From Salminus brasiliensis (lineage: Eukaryota > Chordata > Actinopteri > Characiformes > Bryconidae), in contig NC_132878.1 of the NCBI RefSeq assembly GCF_030463535.1, forward strand, positions 36,957,261-37,021,260: DNA of 64,000 nucleotides, given 5' to 3'. Positions 36,768 through 47,083 of the stretch are shown here, piece by piece. Both the position numbers and the translations under genes were made by a program. The notes under the pieces were generated by a model that had not been told where the DNA came from, searched no databases, and saw nothing but the letters and a program-made list of their open reading frames with translations. The number at the start of each line of letters is the position of its first letter. Position 1 is the stretch's first letter.

Positions 36768-37330
36768 AACTAAGCACCATGTCTGCTGATTGTTGGGACG
36801 AGGTTTGAGGAGAGTGTGTATCAAGCTGTGAATCTGCATCACCTGCTCTTTCCTAATAATGACTGTAAACAAGCAAGAACCCTAAGAAGCTAATTCCATA
36901 ACACGCTCATGGTGCGTCTGTCCATTTAAATAGAAGACAATTAGAAGCTTATTTCCAGGAATGTAGAGTCCTGTGTCTTTACATCATTCTATCTATTTCT
37001 GAAACCTGACCACTTCCGTTTTCTGCTCTGGGTTGTGAGTACTCTGCCAAATATGCTCATGTTGGGCTCACATGGGTGGAATGTGGACTAGGTGGGTTCC
37101 AGGTGTGAATGGGCTCTGAGTCCAGAGCCAACTCCGGTGTCCGGGTAGCAAAGAGGCCTTGTTCAATTCTTTCTTTGATCTTTTTTTTTATTTCAGTTTT
37201 TCATCTGATCTCATTCTTTTATCAAGGTCTTCCTCAGCAGTTCTGTAGTGATGAAGAGTAAAGTGTTAAGGTCAACAACAGAGGGACTAAAGGAGAACTG
37301 ACGCAGTTACAGTTGAGGTCTCCTGAAGAC
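36768..37330 (+). repeat. Partial spacer/promoter copy at the left edge of the Ig array
   Basis: From 'taagcaccatgtctgctgat' onwards the sequence matches the spacer between later units (compare 41049 on, 45539 on). This shows where the tandem array begins. About 1 kb of the standard spacer is absent to the left. The segment leads into the unit 1 promoter. Confidence 0.8.
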
Positions 37331-37333
37331 CAG

Positions 37334-37340
37334 TATAAAA
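37334..37340 (+). promoter_or_regulatory. TATA box, Ig unit 1
   Basis: TATAAAA in the conserved context gaccagTATAAAAgagag, 81 bp upstream of the start codon. The same motif recurs in all six units. Confidence 0.8.
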
Positions 37341-37420
37341 GAGAGACACACAGGCTGTGTGGTAGAGAGTGTGTGTGTGTTTCTCTTTGAGGGACATTAG
37401 TGTGTGTAGAAGAATCAGTG

Positions 37421-37535
37421 ATGATGGAGTGTTTGTATCTTTTGCTGGTTGTGTTTCACTTCACTGCAGGTAAGAGCAGATCTTTCAACCCTTCATCCAG
37501 AAGAATGTGTGTTTTTCTAATTCACAATAAGACAA

Positions 37536-37584
<49 letters not shown>

Positions 37585-40292
37585 GCTGTACTCTCTCAGT
37601 ACAGCAGTTCAGTGTGATTAAAGGACGTACTGGTGGTTCAGTTCTGCTGCCCTGCTCCTGCACTGACCTGCAGACCAAACCTCAGAGATTCAGCTGGACG
37701 ACTAAGAGAGGAGACGTGTTCAGTGCTGATCAGTACAGAGACCGACTTCAGCTCTTTAATAAAGACTCTCCTGCTAATCTCTCTCTGCTCATATCTGACC
37801 TGAGAGAAGAAGATAAAGGAACCTACAGGTGTGAGACTGAGAAGGAAAGCACAGGCATCAGACTATATGTTAAAGGTGAAGAATTTAAATATATGTTTCA
37901 GGATTGAAATTTGTACAAAACTAACAAACAAATCTACTGCATTTCTGACTTCAGTCTTTGATGTTCATCTCATTTCAGTCTTTAATCTTCGTCTCATTTC
38001 AGTCTTTTATCTTCATCTCATTTTAGTCTTTTATCTTCATCTCATTTCAGTCTTTTATCTTCATCTGATTTTAGTCTTTTATCTTCATCTCATTTCAGTC
38101 TTTAATCTTCATCTCATTTCAGTCTTTAATCTTCATCTCATTTCAGTCTTTTCTCTGATTTCACTCTTTAATCTTTGTCTCATTTCAGTCTTTTATCTTC
38201 GTCTCATTTTAGTCTTTTATCTTCATCTCATTTCAGTCTTTAATCTTCATCTCATTTCAGTCTTTTATCTAATTACCTGAAAACTTCAAAATGCTGCAGT
38301 TAGTAGAATCAAGGTCTGCAGCTGTTCTGATAAGTGGATTAATTGCGGGTCTGATTTTGGAGTCCAACAGAACAATAATTCTCAGAAGAATCTGATTAAA
38401 GGTCAGAGGTTTGGACTCTAGACACAAAGTTGAAGAAACGGGGAGAGGTGTCTAACTGCAGACGGGACTCTGGTCAGTCCTTTTAAGTAAACAGTGTCGT
38501 TTCCTGCTGTAGACAAAACAGAACGGCAGAAAAAGAGTATCTGACATCAGACAGCAGCTTCTTCAGTAACTGAGCTTCTGGTTGATTTATTCACACGTAT
38601 TCAGAGGACGAGTGAGACCAGTGTGAAAGTTCATGTAAATCCTCACTCTGCTCTTAAACTCCAGTCTTACTGGAGTAACTGCAGTTTCCTCGTGGTAGTT
38701 GAAGAAACACTGAACTGGCTCTGTTTGCAGAGGGCTTTGAAGGTTAAGCAGGAGCACAGAAGAACTGAAAGAAGCTCCCGTTCATTAAAGTCTTCATTAG
38801 AAAGTCTTTCAGCAGTTCAGATTCAGCAGTAGTTTGAACAGGACAACTATTCATGTGTGCTGATCTTTCATGTGTTTTGGATTTAGTCATTTCTGGAAGA
38901 GTAATACATGTAAAAGACCTTTGATGTTCATCCTTACAGTAATCTTTAGGGTCCAGTGTTTAAATATTAGATTGAATATTACACTGAAATATTGAGACAT
39001 GACTTATTTACCATTTGAATTCCAGGACTGAGACTTACTCGTGACTCACAGTTCAGTGACTCGTTCCCACCTCTGTTAAAGCAGTGAAGGTGAATAATCA
39101 GGTGAGAGCAGTGCTGATCTCTCCTAACTATAGCTTTCATTTCTGCAGCCTGTGATCTGATGAAGAGTGGAGGGATAGAGGAGGTGACGAGGATCCCAGG
39201 AGAATCTGTAGTCCTGCCCTGCTCCTGCACTGTCCTTCACTACAGACCCAGCACTGTTAAATGGACCTTTATACCATTAAGATCTGGAGGTCCTCCTTAT
39301 GTACAAATATACCCTGTACAGACTGGAAAACACAGAGGCAGAGTCACACTGACCAATCAGAACCCAGGAAACCTCTCTCTACACCTATCAGACCTGACTG
39401 AAGAGGATGAGGGAGTCTACAGGTGTTCAGTGCAGGGGGATTTAAAATATGTCAGACTTTATATTAAAGGTAAAACTGATTTTCCTGTAAAAACTGTGAG
39501 AATCATTATTAGAGACCAGTGTCCTGATTGATGATGATAAGGATGAAGTGTAAGCAGTCTGGAACCAGTTGAAAGTGTGTGTGTGTGTTTCAGTGAGAGA
39601 AACTTTTACAAAACATCCACCAGCATCTGAACCAGGGCCGCTTCACCCAACCACAGCAGCTCAACCTGCAGGTGAACTAACTGTCCATTTGAATCAGCTC
39701 TAATAGAGAGAGACATTTATTCAACTTAGTGATTTTCATTTACTGTACAGTCCTTAATTCTACAGTGCTGGGGTGTGTGTGTGTAGTTGGGGGAGAGTGG
39801 GGGGTTAAAAATGTGAGCAGTGTTTTGTTTAATGATGATAACTTTTACACACCTCTGGAGTACAGACCCAGCAGAAGGTCCATCAGAAGAGCCTCCAACT
39901 ACAGCCGTGACTGAAAGTGAGAGAATGATGTGAGTTCAGCGTCCTCATAGAGGCAGATTTACTAAAGCGTTTAACACATACTGAACATCCCATCAAAAGT
40001 ACAACTAGTGTTGAGAGGTCTGCTCTGAAGCTGAAGAAGCTCCTTTCTAAATCAATCACCATCATTAATATTGACTGCAGTTCTACATGTTGAATGTGTC
40101 CGAGATTACACACTCATCTACTGTTGCTGAGTGTGTGTGTCTGTGTGTGTTCTCTCTACAGGTGGTGTGTTGTACATTAGTCTTCAGAAAACACTCCTGA
40201 ACCAACACACACTTTCTAATTCTGAAGAACATCATCTCTCCCTTTTTCTAGACTCCTGCACACACACACACACACACACACACTGGTGTTGA
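37421..40292 (+). CDS. Ig array unit 1: secreted-type protein with two V-like Ig domains
   Basis: Exons: 37421-37469 (signal peptide MMECLYLLLVVFHFTA), 37585-37875 (D1), 39149-39469 (D2), 39594-39671 and 39866-39916 (Pro/Thr-rich stalk), 40162-40292 (tail). All junctions are GT-AG with phase 1 except the last exon, which completes a Ser codon; the total is 921 nt, 306 residues. D1 is the short type A (KRGDVFSADQ, ending GIRLYVK) with LLPCSC, W, and DKGTYRC. D2 has VLPCSC, W and DEGVYRC. Both domains have an N-glycosylation sequon NLS. The tail ends THWC-stop just after the CA repeat. V-set features suggest an immune recognition molecule of a fish multigene family (DICP- or CD300/pIgR-like are candidates), but I cannot assign the family. 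No transmembrane segment is visible. Confidence 0.8.
37538..37584 (+). repeat. (GT)n tract forming the D1 splice acceptor, unit 1
   Basis: About 20 GT dinucleotides run directly into the CAG acceptor of the D1 exon. Equivalent tracts of different length occur at 41818-41870 (unit 2), 47050-47083 (unit 3), 52067-52093 (unit 4), 57201-57236 (unit 5) and 61635-61687 (unit 6). Confidence 0.9.
37940..38275 (+). repeat. 24-bp intronic minisatellite, unit 1
   Basis: Tandem copies of a 24-bp unit near ttcagtctttaatcttcatc + tcat lie in the D1-D2 intron. Nearly every copy contains a T-rich run followed by TTTCAG, that is, a 3'-splice-site-like motif. Counterparts with more diverged units are at about 42290-42755, 47450-47690, 52505-52970, 57650-58115 and 62095-62565. 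Confidence 0.92.
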
Positions 40293-40319
40293 TCGTTCTG
40301 TTATTTTCATTGAGTTCAG

Positions 40320-40325
40320 AATAAA
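40320..40325 (+). other. Polyadenylation signal, Ig unit 1
   Basis: AATAAA lies 28 bp after the predicted stop codon of unit 1. Confidence 0.65.
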
Positions 40326-40677
40326 CATCAGTACGAGACTCATTTTACTGTCTTTATTTCTCATTCACTATAAAGTCACTAGTGGATCTGATCTCCTTCA
40401 GACAGAACAGCAGTGTGCTCCTGTTTCTGGAAGTGTTTTGAGGGTGTAATCCATCTAAAAGATCATGAAGAAAATCAAAGCTACTTTAGAATAGCAGAGA
40501 AACTCTGATCTCAGTGTGATCTTCAGTCCGACCCCCTCTAAATCACACACCTCTCTATAATGTGAACACTTCAACACTAGGATTGACTCTGTGCACTTAT
40601 TTCTTCTGAAGGGGTCATTGTGGATTGTGGGGTGGGGCTACTGAGCTGGATCTGTTGTATGTATTTCCACAAAAACA

Positions 40678-40690
40678 CCACCAGGGGGCA
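40678..40690 (+). promoter_or_regulatory. CTCF-like motif, spacer 1
   Basis: CCACCAGGGGGCA matches the core of the vertebrate CTCF consensus. It recurs once in each complete spacer in the same orientation. Confidence 0.5.
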
Positions 40691-41605
40691 ACCCTGTGCT
40701 GTAACCCTGACTGCATTGCTCTTCTAACCATGTAGACCACCAACTGTGTGTGTGTGTCTTATCACATGTTTTCCACATACAGATAAATGTCAGTGTAGGG
40801 CTGGATGTCACAGTGTGGAGGATTCTACACTCACAGTTTAGGAAATATCTCTGACTGCTCTGATCTTCTTATGATGTTTGAATAAAGGTAAAGCGGAGTC
40901 ACTGTGTGGGAATTATAGACAGTGTTAATTATATACAGTTAACCCAACCCCTAAATGATGTACTGCCCTGTGCTTAACATTTGGAGTGGTGTTCTTTTCA
41001 TGAAACCCAGCCCCTTTTTTCCTCTTTGCTCAGTGTGTCCAAATAAGCTAAGCAGCATGTCTGCTGATTGTTGGGACGAGGTTTGAGGAGAGTGTGTGAA
41101 ATCTGCATCACCTGCTCTTTCCTAATAATGACTGTAAACAAGCAGGAACCCTAAGAAGCTAATTCCAGAACATGCTCATGGTGCGTCTGTCCATTTACTA
41201 ATGGCCCACTGTGAATCATAGAAGATGATTAGAAGCTTATGTGCAGGAATGTAGAGTCCTGTGTGTTCACTCTACAGTGTTTGCAGCATTCAATAACTAA
41301 CACTTGACCACTTCCTGCTTCTGCTCTGGGTTCTGAGTAAACACCCAAACCCTGCTGTTCGTTTCTCACACTGGTCTTCAACCACCATCTTCAGTGTCTG
41401 AGCTTATGCAGAGGTATGCAGAACTGGACATGAATGGTTTTAATATAGTGTAACTAGAGAAACAGATACCCATCTTTTACCTTCAGGACCCCTAAATCAC
41501 CAAATCCATCAGATTGGTAGTGATGAAGAGTGAAGTGTTAAAGTCAACAACAGAGGGACTAAAGGAGAACTGACGCAGTTACAGTTGAGGTTTCCTGAAG
41601 ACCAG

Positions 41606-41612
41606 TATAAAA
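41606..41612 (+). promoter_or_regulatory. TATA box, Ig unit 2
   Basis: TATAAAA in the same conserved context as unit 1, 87 bp upstream of the start codon. Confidence 0.8.
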
Positions 41613-41698
41613 GAGAGACACACAGGCTGTGTGGTAGAGTGTGTGTGTGTGTGTGTGTTTCTCTTTGAGGGACATTAGTGTGTGTAGAAGAATCAGTG

Positions 41699-41814
41699 AT
41701 GATGGAGTGTTTGTATCTTTTGCTGGTTGTGTTTCACTTCACTGCAGGTAAGAGCAGATCTTTCAAACCTTCATCCAGAGAAATGTGTGTTTTTCTAATT
41801 CACCATAAGACATG

Positions 41815-41870
<56 letters not shown>

Positions 41871-44051
41871 GTTGTACTCTCTCAGTACAGCAGTTCAGTG
41901 AAATTAAAGGACGTACTGGTGGTTCAGTTCTGCTGCCCTGCTCCTGCACTGACCTGCAGACCAAACCTCAGAGATTCGTTTGGAAGACTGTGAGGCAGGG
42001 GGAACTAGGAGAATTGACTGAGCTGTTCAGTGCTGATCAGTACAGAGACAGATTTCAGCTCTTTAATAAAGACTCTCCTGCTAATCTCTCTCTGCTCATT
42101 TCTGACCTGAGAGAAGAAGATGACAAATACTACAGGTGTGAGACTGAGAAGGAAAGCAGAGACTTCAGATTATATGTTAAAGGTGAAAAATTTAATTGAC
42201 ATAATTTTCAGGATTGAAAGTCATCTGAAGCACAAATCTGTACAAAACTAACAAACAACATACTAAAATTCTGCATTTATGATTTCAATCTTTTATCTAA
42301 TTTCAGTCTTTTATCTTGATCTGATTTCAGTCTTTAATCTTTGTATCATTTCGGTCTTTAATCTTTATCTCATGTAAGTCTTTTATCTTCATCTGATTTC
42401 AGTCTTTAATCTCCATCTCATTTCAGTCTTTTATATTTATGTGATTTCAGTCTTTTTATCTTTATCTGATTTTAGTTTATCTCAGTCTCATTTCAGTCTT
42501 TAATTTTCGTCTCATTTCAGTCTTTAATTTTTGTCTGATTTCAGTATTTTATATTTATCTGATTTCAGTCTCTTATCTTCATCTGATTTCAGTCTTTAAT
42601 CTCCGTCTCATTTCAGTATTTTATATTTATCTGATTTCAGTCTCTTATCTTCATCTGATTTCAGTCTTTAATCTTCATCTATTTTCAGTCTTTTATCTTT
42701 ATTTGATTTCAGTCTTTAATCTTTGTCTCATTTCTGTCTTTTATCTGATTACCTGAAAACTTCAAAATGCTGCAGTTAGTAGAATCGAAATCTGCAGCTG
42801 TTCTGATAAGTGGATCAATTGCGGGTCTGATTTTGGAGTCCAACAGAACAATAATTCTCAGGAGAAGAATCTGATTAAAGGTCAGAGGTTTGGACTCAAG
42901 ACACAAAGTTGAAGAAACGGGGAGAGGTGTCTGACTGCAGACGGGACTCTGGTCAGTCCTTTTAAGTAAACAGTGTCGTTTCCTGCTGTAGACTAAACAG
43001 AACCGCAGTAAAAGAGTATCTGACATCAGACAGCAGCTTCTTCAGTAACTGAGCTTCTGGTTGATTCATTCACATGTATTCAGAGGACGAGTGAGACCAG
43101 TGTGAAAGTTCATGTAATCCCTCACTCTGCTCTTAAACTCCAGTCTTACTGGAGTAACTGCAGTTTCCTCGTGGTAGTTGAAGAAACACTGAACTGGTCC
43201 TGTTTGCAGAGGGCTTTGAAGGTTAAGCAGGAGCACAGAAGAACTGAAAGAAGCTCCCGTTCATTAAAGTCTTCATTAGAAAGTCTTTCAGCAGTTCAGA
43301 TTCAGCAGTAGTTTGAACAGGACATCTATTCATGTGTGCTGATCTTTCATGTGTTTTGGATTTAGTCATTTCTGGAAGAGTAATACATGTAAAAGACCTT
43401 TGATGTTCATCCTTACAGTAATCTTTAGGGTCCAGTGTTTAAATATTAGATTGAATATTATAGTAAAATATTAAGACATGACTTATTTACCATTTGAATT
43501 CCAGGACTGAGACTTACTCGTGACTCACAGTTCAGTGACTCGTTCTCACCTCTGTTAAAGCAGTGAAGGTGAATAATCAGGTGAGTGCAGTGCTGATCTC
43601 TCCTAACTATAGCTTTCATTTCTGCAGCCTGTGATCTGATGAAGAGTGGAGGGATAGAGGAGGTGACGAGGATCCCAGGAGAATCTGTAGTCCTGCCCTG
43701 CTCCTGCACTGACCTTCACTACAGACCCAGCACTGTTAAATGGACCTTTATACCATTAAGATCTGGAGGTCCTCGTGATGTACAAATATACCCTGTACAG
43801 TCTGGAAAACACAGAGGCAGAGTCACACTGACCAATCAGAACACAGGAAACCTCTCTCTACACCTATCAGACCTGACTGAAGAGGATGAGGGAGACTACA
43901 GGTGTTCAGTGCAGCAGGATTATAAATATGTCAGACTTTATATTAAAGGTAAAACTGATTTTCCTGTAAAAACTGTCAGAATCATTATTAGAGACCCATG
44001 TCCTGATTGATGATGATGAAGATGAAGTGTATGCAGGCTGGAACCAGTTGA

Positions 44052-44091
<40 letters not shown>

Positions 44092-44770
44092 CAGTGAGAG
44101 AAACTTTTACAAAACATCCACCAGCATCTGAACCAGGGCCGCTTCACCCAACCACAGCAGCTCAACCAGCAGGTGAACTAACTGTCCATTTGAATCAGCT
44201 CTGATCGAGAGAGACATTTATTCAACTTAGTGATTTTCATTTACTGTACAGTCCTTAATTCTACAGTGCTGGGGTGTGTGTGTGTAGTTGGAGGAGAGTG
44301 GGGGGTTAAAAATGTGAGCGGTGTTTTGTTTAATGATGATAACTTCTACACACCTCTGGAGAACAGACCCAGAAGAACGTCCATCAGAAGAGCCTCCAAC
44401 TACAGCCGTGACTGAAAGTGAGAGAATGATGTGAGTTCAGCGTCCTCATAGAGGCAGATTTACTTAAGCGTTTAACACACACTGAACATCCCATCAAAAG
44501 TACAACTAGTGTTGAGAGGTCTGCTCTGAAGCTGAAGAAGCTCCTTTCTAAATCAATCACCATCATTAATATTGACTACAGTTCTACATGTTGAATGTGT
44601 CCGAGATTACACACTCATCTACTGTTGCTGAGTGTGTGTGTCTGTGTGTGTTCTCTCTACAGGTGGTGTGTTGTACATTAGTCTTCAGAAAACACTCCTG
44701 AACCAACACACACTTTCTAATTCTGAAGAACATCATCTCTCCCTTTTTCTAGACTCCTACACACACACAC

Positions 44771-44801
<31 letters not shown>

Positions 44802-44862
44802 GAATAAGAATAAAGATCAGTACGAGACTCATTTTACTGTCTTTATTTCTCATTCACTATAA
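41699..44862 (+). CDS. Ig array unit 2: two V-like Ig domains
   Basis: Exons: 41699-41747 (signal), 41871-42182 (D1, long type B), 43628-43948 (D2), 44095-44172 and 44367-44417 (stalk), 44663-44862 (tail); 1011 nt, 336 residues. Type B D1 carries a seven-residue longer loop (QGELGELTELFSADQ) and ends RDFRLYVK. Its F-strand motif is EEDDKYYRC, so the usual Gly of D-x-G-x-Y-x-C is Lys. Reading through the CA repeat keeps a frame that continues QNKNKDQYETHFTVFISHSL-stop. The AATAAA (44808-44813) lies before that stop, so the real 3' end is uncertain. D1 is identical to that of unit 6 at the protein level. Confidence 0.78.
42290..42755 (+). repeat. 24-bp intronic minisatellite, unit 2
   Basis: Same repeat family as in unit 1, with more AT-rich variants (ttatatttatctgatttcag). 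It is shared almost exactly with units 4, 5 and 6. Confidence 0.9.
44808..44813 (+). other. Polyadenylation signal, Ig unit 2
   Basis: AATAAA in cagaataagAATAAAgatcag, immediately after the CA repeat. It precedes the in-frame stop at 44860-44862. Confidence 0.55.
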
Positions 44863-45166
44863 AGTCACTAGTGGATCTGATCTCCTTCAGACAGAACAGC
44901 AGTGTGCTCCTGTTTCTGGAAGTGTTTTGAGGGTGTAATCCATCTAAAAGATCATGAAGAAAATCAAAGCTACTTTAGAATAGCAGAGAAACTCTGATCT
45001 CAGTGTGATCTTCAGTCCGACCCCCTCTAAATCATACACCTCTCTATAATGTGAACACTTCAACACTAGGATTAACTCTGTGCTCTAAGTTCTTCTGAAG
45101 GGGTCATTGTGGATTGTGGGGTGGGGATACTAAGCTGGATCTGTTGCATGTATTTCCACAAAAACA

Positions 45167-45179
45167 CCACCAGGGGGCA
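45167..45179 (+). promoter_or_regulatory. CTCF-like motif, spacer 2
   Basis: CCACCAGGGGGCA, identical to spacer 1 and in the same orientation. Confidence 0.5.
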
Positions 45180-45889
45180 ACCCTGTGCTGTAACCCTGAC
45201 TGCACTGCTCTTCTAACCATGTAGACCACCAACTGTGTGTGTGTGTCTTATCACACGTTTCCTACATACAGATAAATGTCAGTGTAGGGCTGGATCTCAC
45301 AGTGTGGAGGATTCTACACTCACAGTTTAGGAAATATCTCTGACTGCTCTGATCTTCTTATGATGTTTGAATAAAGGTAAAGCAGAGTCACTGTGTGGGA
45401 ATTATAGACAGTGTTAATTATATACAGTTAACCCAACCCCTAAATGATGTACTGCCCTGTGCTTAACATTTGGAGTGGTGTTCTTTTCATGAAACCCAGC
45501 CCCTTTTTTCCTCTTTGCTCAGTGTGTCCAAATAAGCTAAGCAGCATGTCTGCTGATTGTTGGGACGAGGTTTGAGGAGAGTGTGTGAAATCTGCATCAC
45601 CTGCTTTTTCCTAATAATGACTGTAAACAAGCAAGAACCCTAAGAAGCTAATTCCAGAACATGCTCATGGTGCGTCTGTCCATTTACTAATGACCCACTG
45701 TGAATCATAGAAGATGATTAGAAGCTTATGTGCAGGAATGTAGAGTCCTGTGTGATCACTCTGCAGTGTTTGCAGCATTCAATAACTAACACTTGACCAC
45801 TTCCTGCTTCTGCTCTGGGTTCTGAGTAAACACCCAAACCCTGCTGTTCGTTTCTCACACTGGTCTTTAACCACCATCTTCAGTGTCTG

Positions 45890-46340
45890 AGCTTCTTTAT
45901 CAGGCCTTACTGAAACACAGGAGCTCAAAGTGAGAGACATCTCCTCATTAAACACACAGGATTCTGTAGCACTGCTCACTCCAAGTGTTCTTGTGTTCTC
46001 TGTTTTCTCAGATGATCTAGAACATAGGGTTCCTCTTTAGTAACCCCCTGTCCAACCACATGTGCTTCTCTACAATCTCTAGGAGGAAAACACACTCACA
46101 TGGTGAGGTGAAACACACACAGTGCTCTGAATACTGGACTGTAAGCAGGGTCCAACTGGCAGTCTGATTTTAGGGGGTCTCTTCAAGATCTTCTTATGAG
46201 GATGCAGAACCTCTTATTATCTCATGATGTCGTACCTACAGTTAGAACTGGGTTCTAGTTGATGTTCCTGTCTACTCTAGGCCTGTTCCTCCACACATGT
46301 AAAGCACATGTTTAACAGTCAGGTTGATGATGTAAGGTAT
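45890..46340 (+). other. Spacer segment present only between units 2 and 3
   Basis: Other spacers jump from gtgtctgagctt directly to atgcagaggtatgcagaact. Here about 440 bp intervene, starting ctttatcaggccttactgaa. It is either an insertion here or a deletion shared by the other spacers. I recognise no coding sequence in it. Confidence 0.7.
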
Positions 46341-46436
46341 GCAGAACTGGACATGAATGGTTTTAATATAGTGTAACTAGAGAAACAGATACCCATCTTT
46401 TACCTTCAGGACCCCTAAATCACCAAATTCAAAATT

Positions 46437-46745
46437 TTTTTGATCGCTGGCAAAGATGCTCAGTTGTGCACAAGGTAGAGGAGTATTAAGCCCCCCCCCC
46501 AGCATTGGGCTTTGGAGCAGTGGAACTGTGGGCTCTGAAGTGTTCAAGGTTCTTCCAACAGCCTTTAGGATAAATAACCATTTTGTGATCCGAAACTAAT
46601 CATTTAACATTACATGCTTCTGTGGCAGATCTCAGTCTTTGATCTTCGTCTGATTTCAGTATTTAATAATCATATGATTTCAGTCGTTTATCTTCATCTG
46701 ATCTCCGTCTTAGATTTTCATCTGATCTCAGTCTTTTATCAAGGT
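46437..46745 (+). other. Type A upstream region of unit 3 with a MITE fragment
   Basis: A fragment like the interior of the 14525 element (gagcagtggaactgtg) occurs near 46515. A few 24-bp minisatellite-like copies (tgatttcagt) follow at 46620-46740. The end (atcaaggtcttcctcaacag) matches the sequence before unit 1, but not the one before units 2, 4, 5 and 6. Confidence 0.6.
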
Positions 46746-46850
46746 CTTCCTCAACAGTTCTGTAGTGATGAAGAGTGAAGTGTTAAAGTCAACAACAGAG
46801 GGACTAAAGGAGAACTGACGCAGTTACAGTTGAGGTTTCCTGAAGACCAG

Positions 46851-46857
46851 TATAAAA
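46851..46857 (+). promoter_or_regulatory. TATA box, Ig unit 3
   Basis: TATAAAA in the conserved context, 77 bp upstream of the start codon. Confidence 0.8.
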
Positions 46858-46933
46858 GAGAGACACACAGGCTGTGTGGTAGAGTGTGTGTGTTTCTCTT
46901 TGAAGGACATTAGTGTGTGTAGAAGAATCAGTG

Positions 46934-47047
46934 ATGATGGAGTGTTTGTATCTTTTGCTGGTTGTGTTTCACTTCACTGCAGGTAAGAGCAGATCTTTCA
47001 ACCCTTCATCCAGAGAAATGTGTTTTTCTAATTCACAATAAGACAAG

Positions 47048-47083
<36 letters not shown>

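Noticed and set aside
37940-38275. CRISPR-like regular repeat
   Set aside because: The repeats are contiguous, with no unique spacers, in a vertebrate intron.
37831-38280. 149-codon frame with repeated LISVFYLH
   Set aside because: It reads the 24-bp intronic minisatellite in a frame different from D1.
38623-38832. 69-codon frame conserved in units 1, 2, 3, 4 and 6
   Set aside because: Conservation follows recent unit duplication; it lies in the D1-D2 intron, and unit 5 has lost it by a deletion.
39729-39914. 61-codon frame across stalk intron 4 (GCVCVVGGEWG) as a possible transmembrane exon
   Set aside because: The hydrophobic run is only about ten residues, and it uses the wrong frame for the stalk exon that follows.
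42709-43026. 105-codon minus-strand frame repeated in units 2, 4, 5 and 6
   Set aside because: It is antisense to intron sequence and has no domain.
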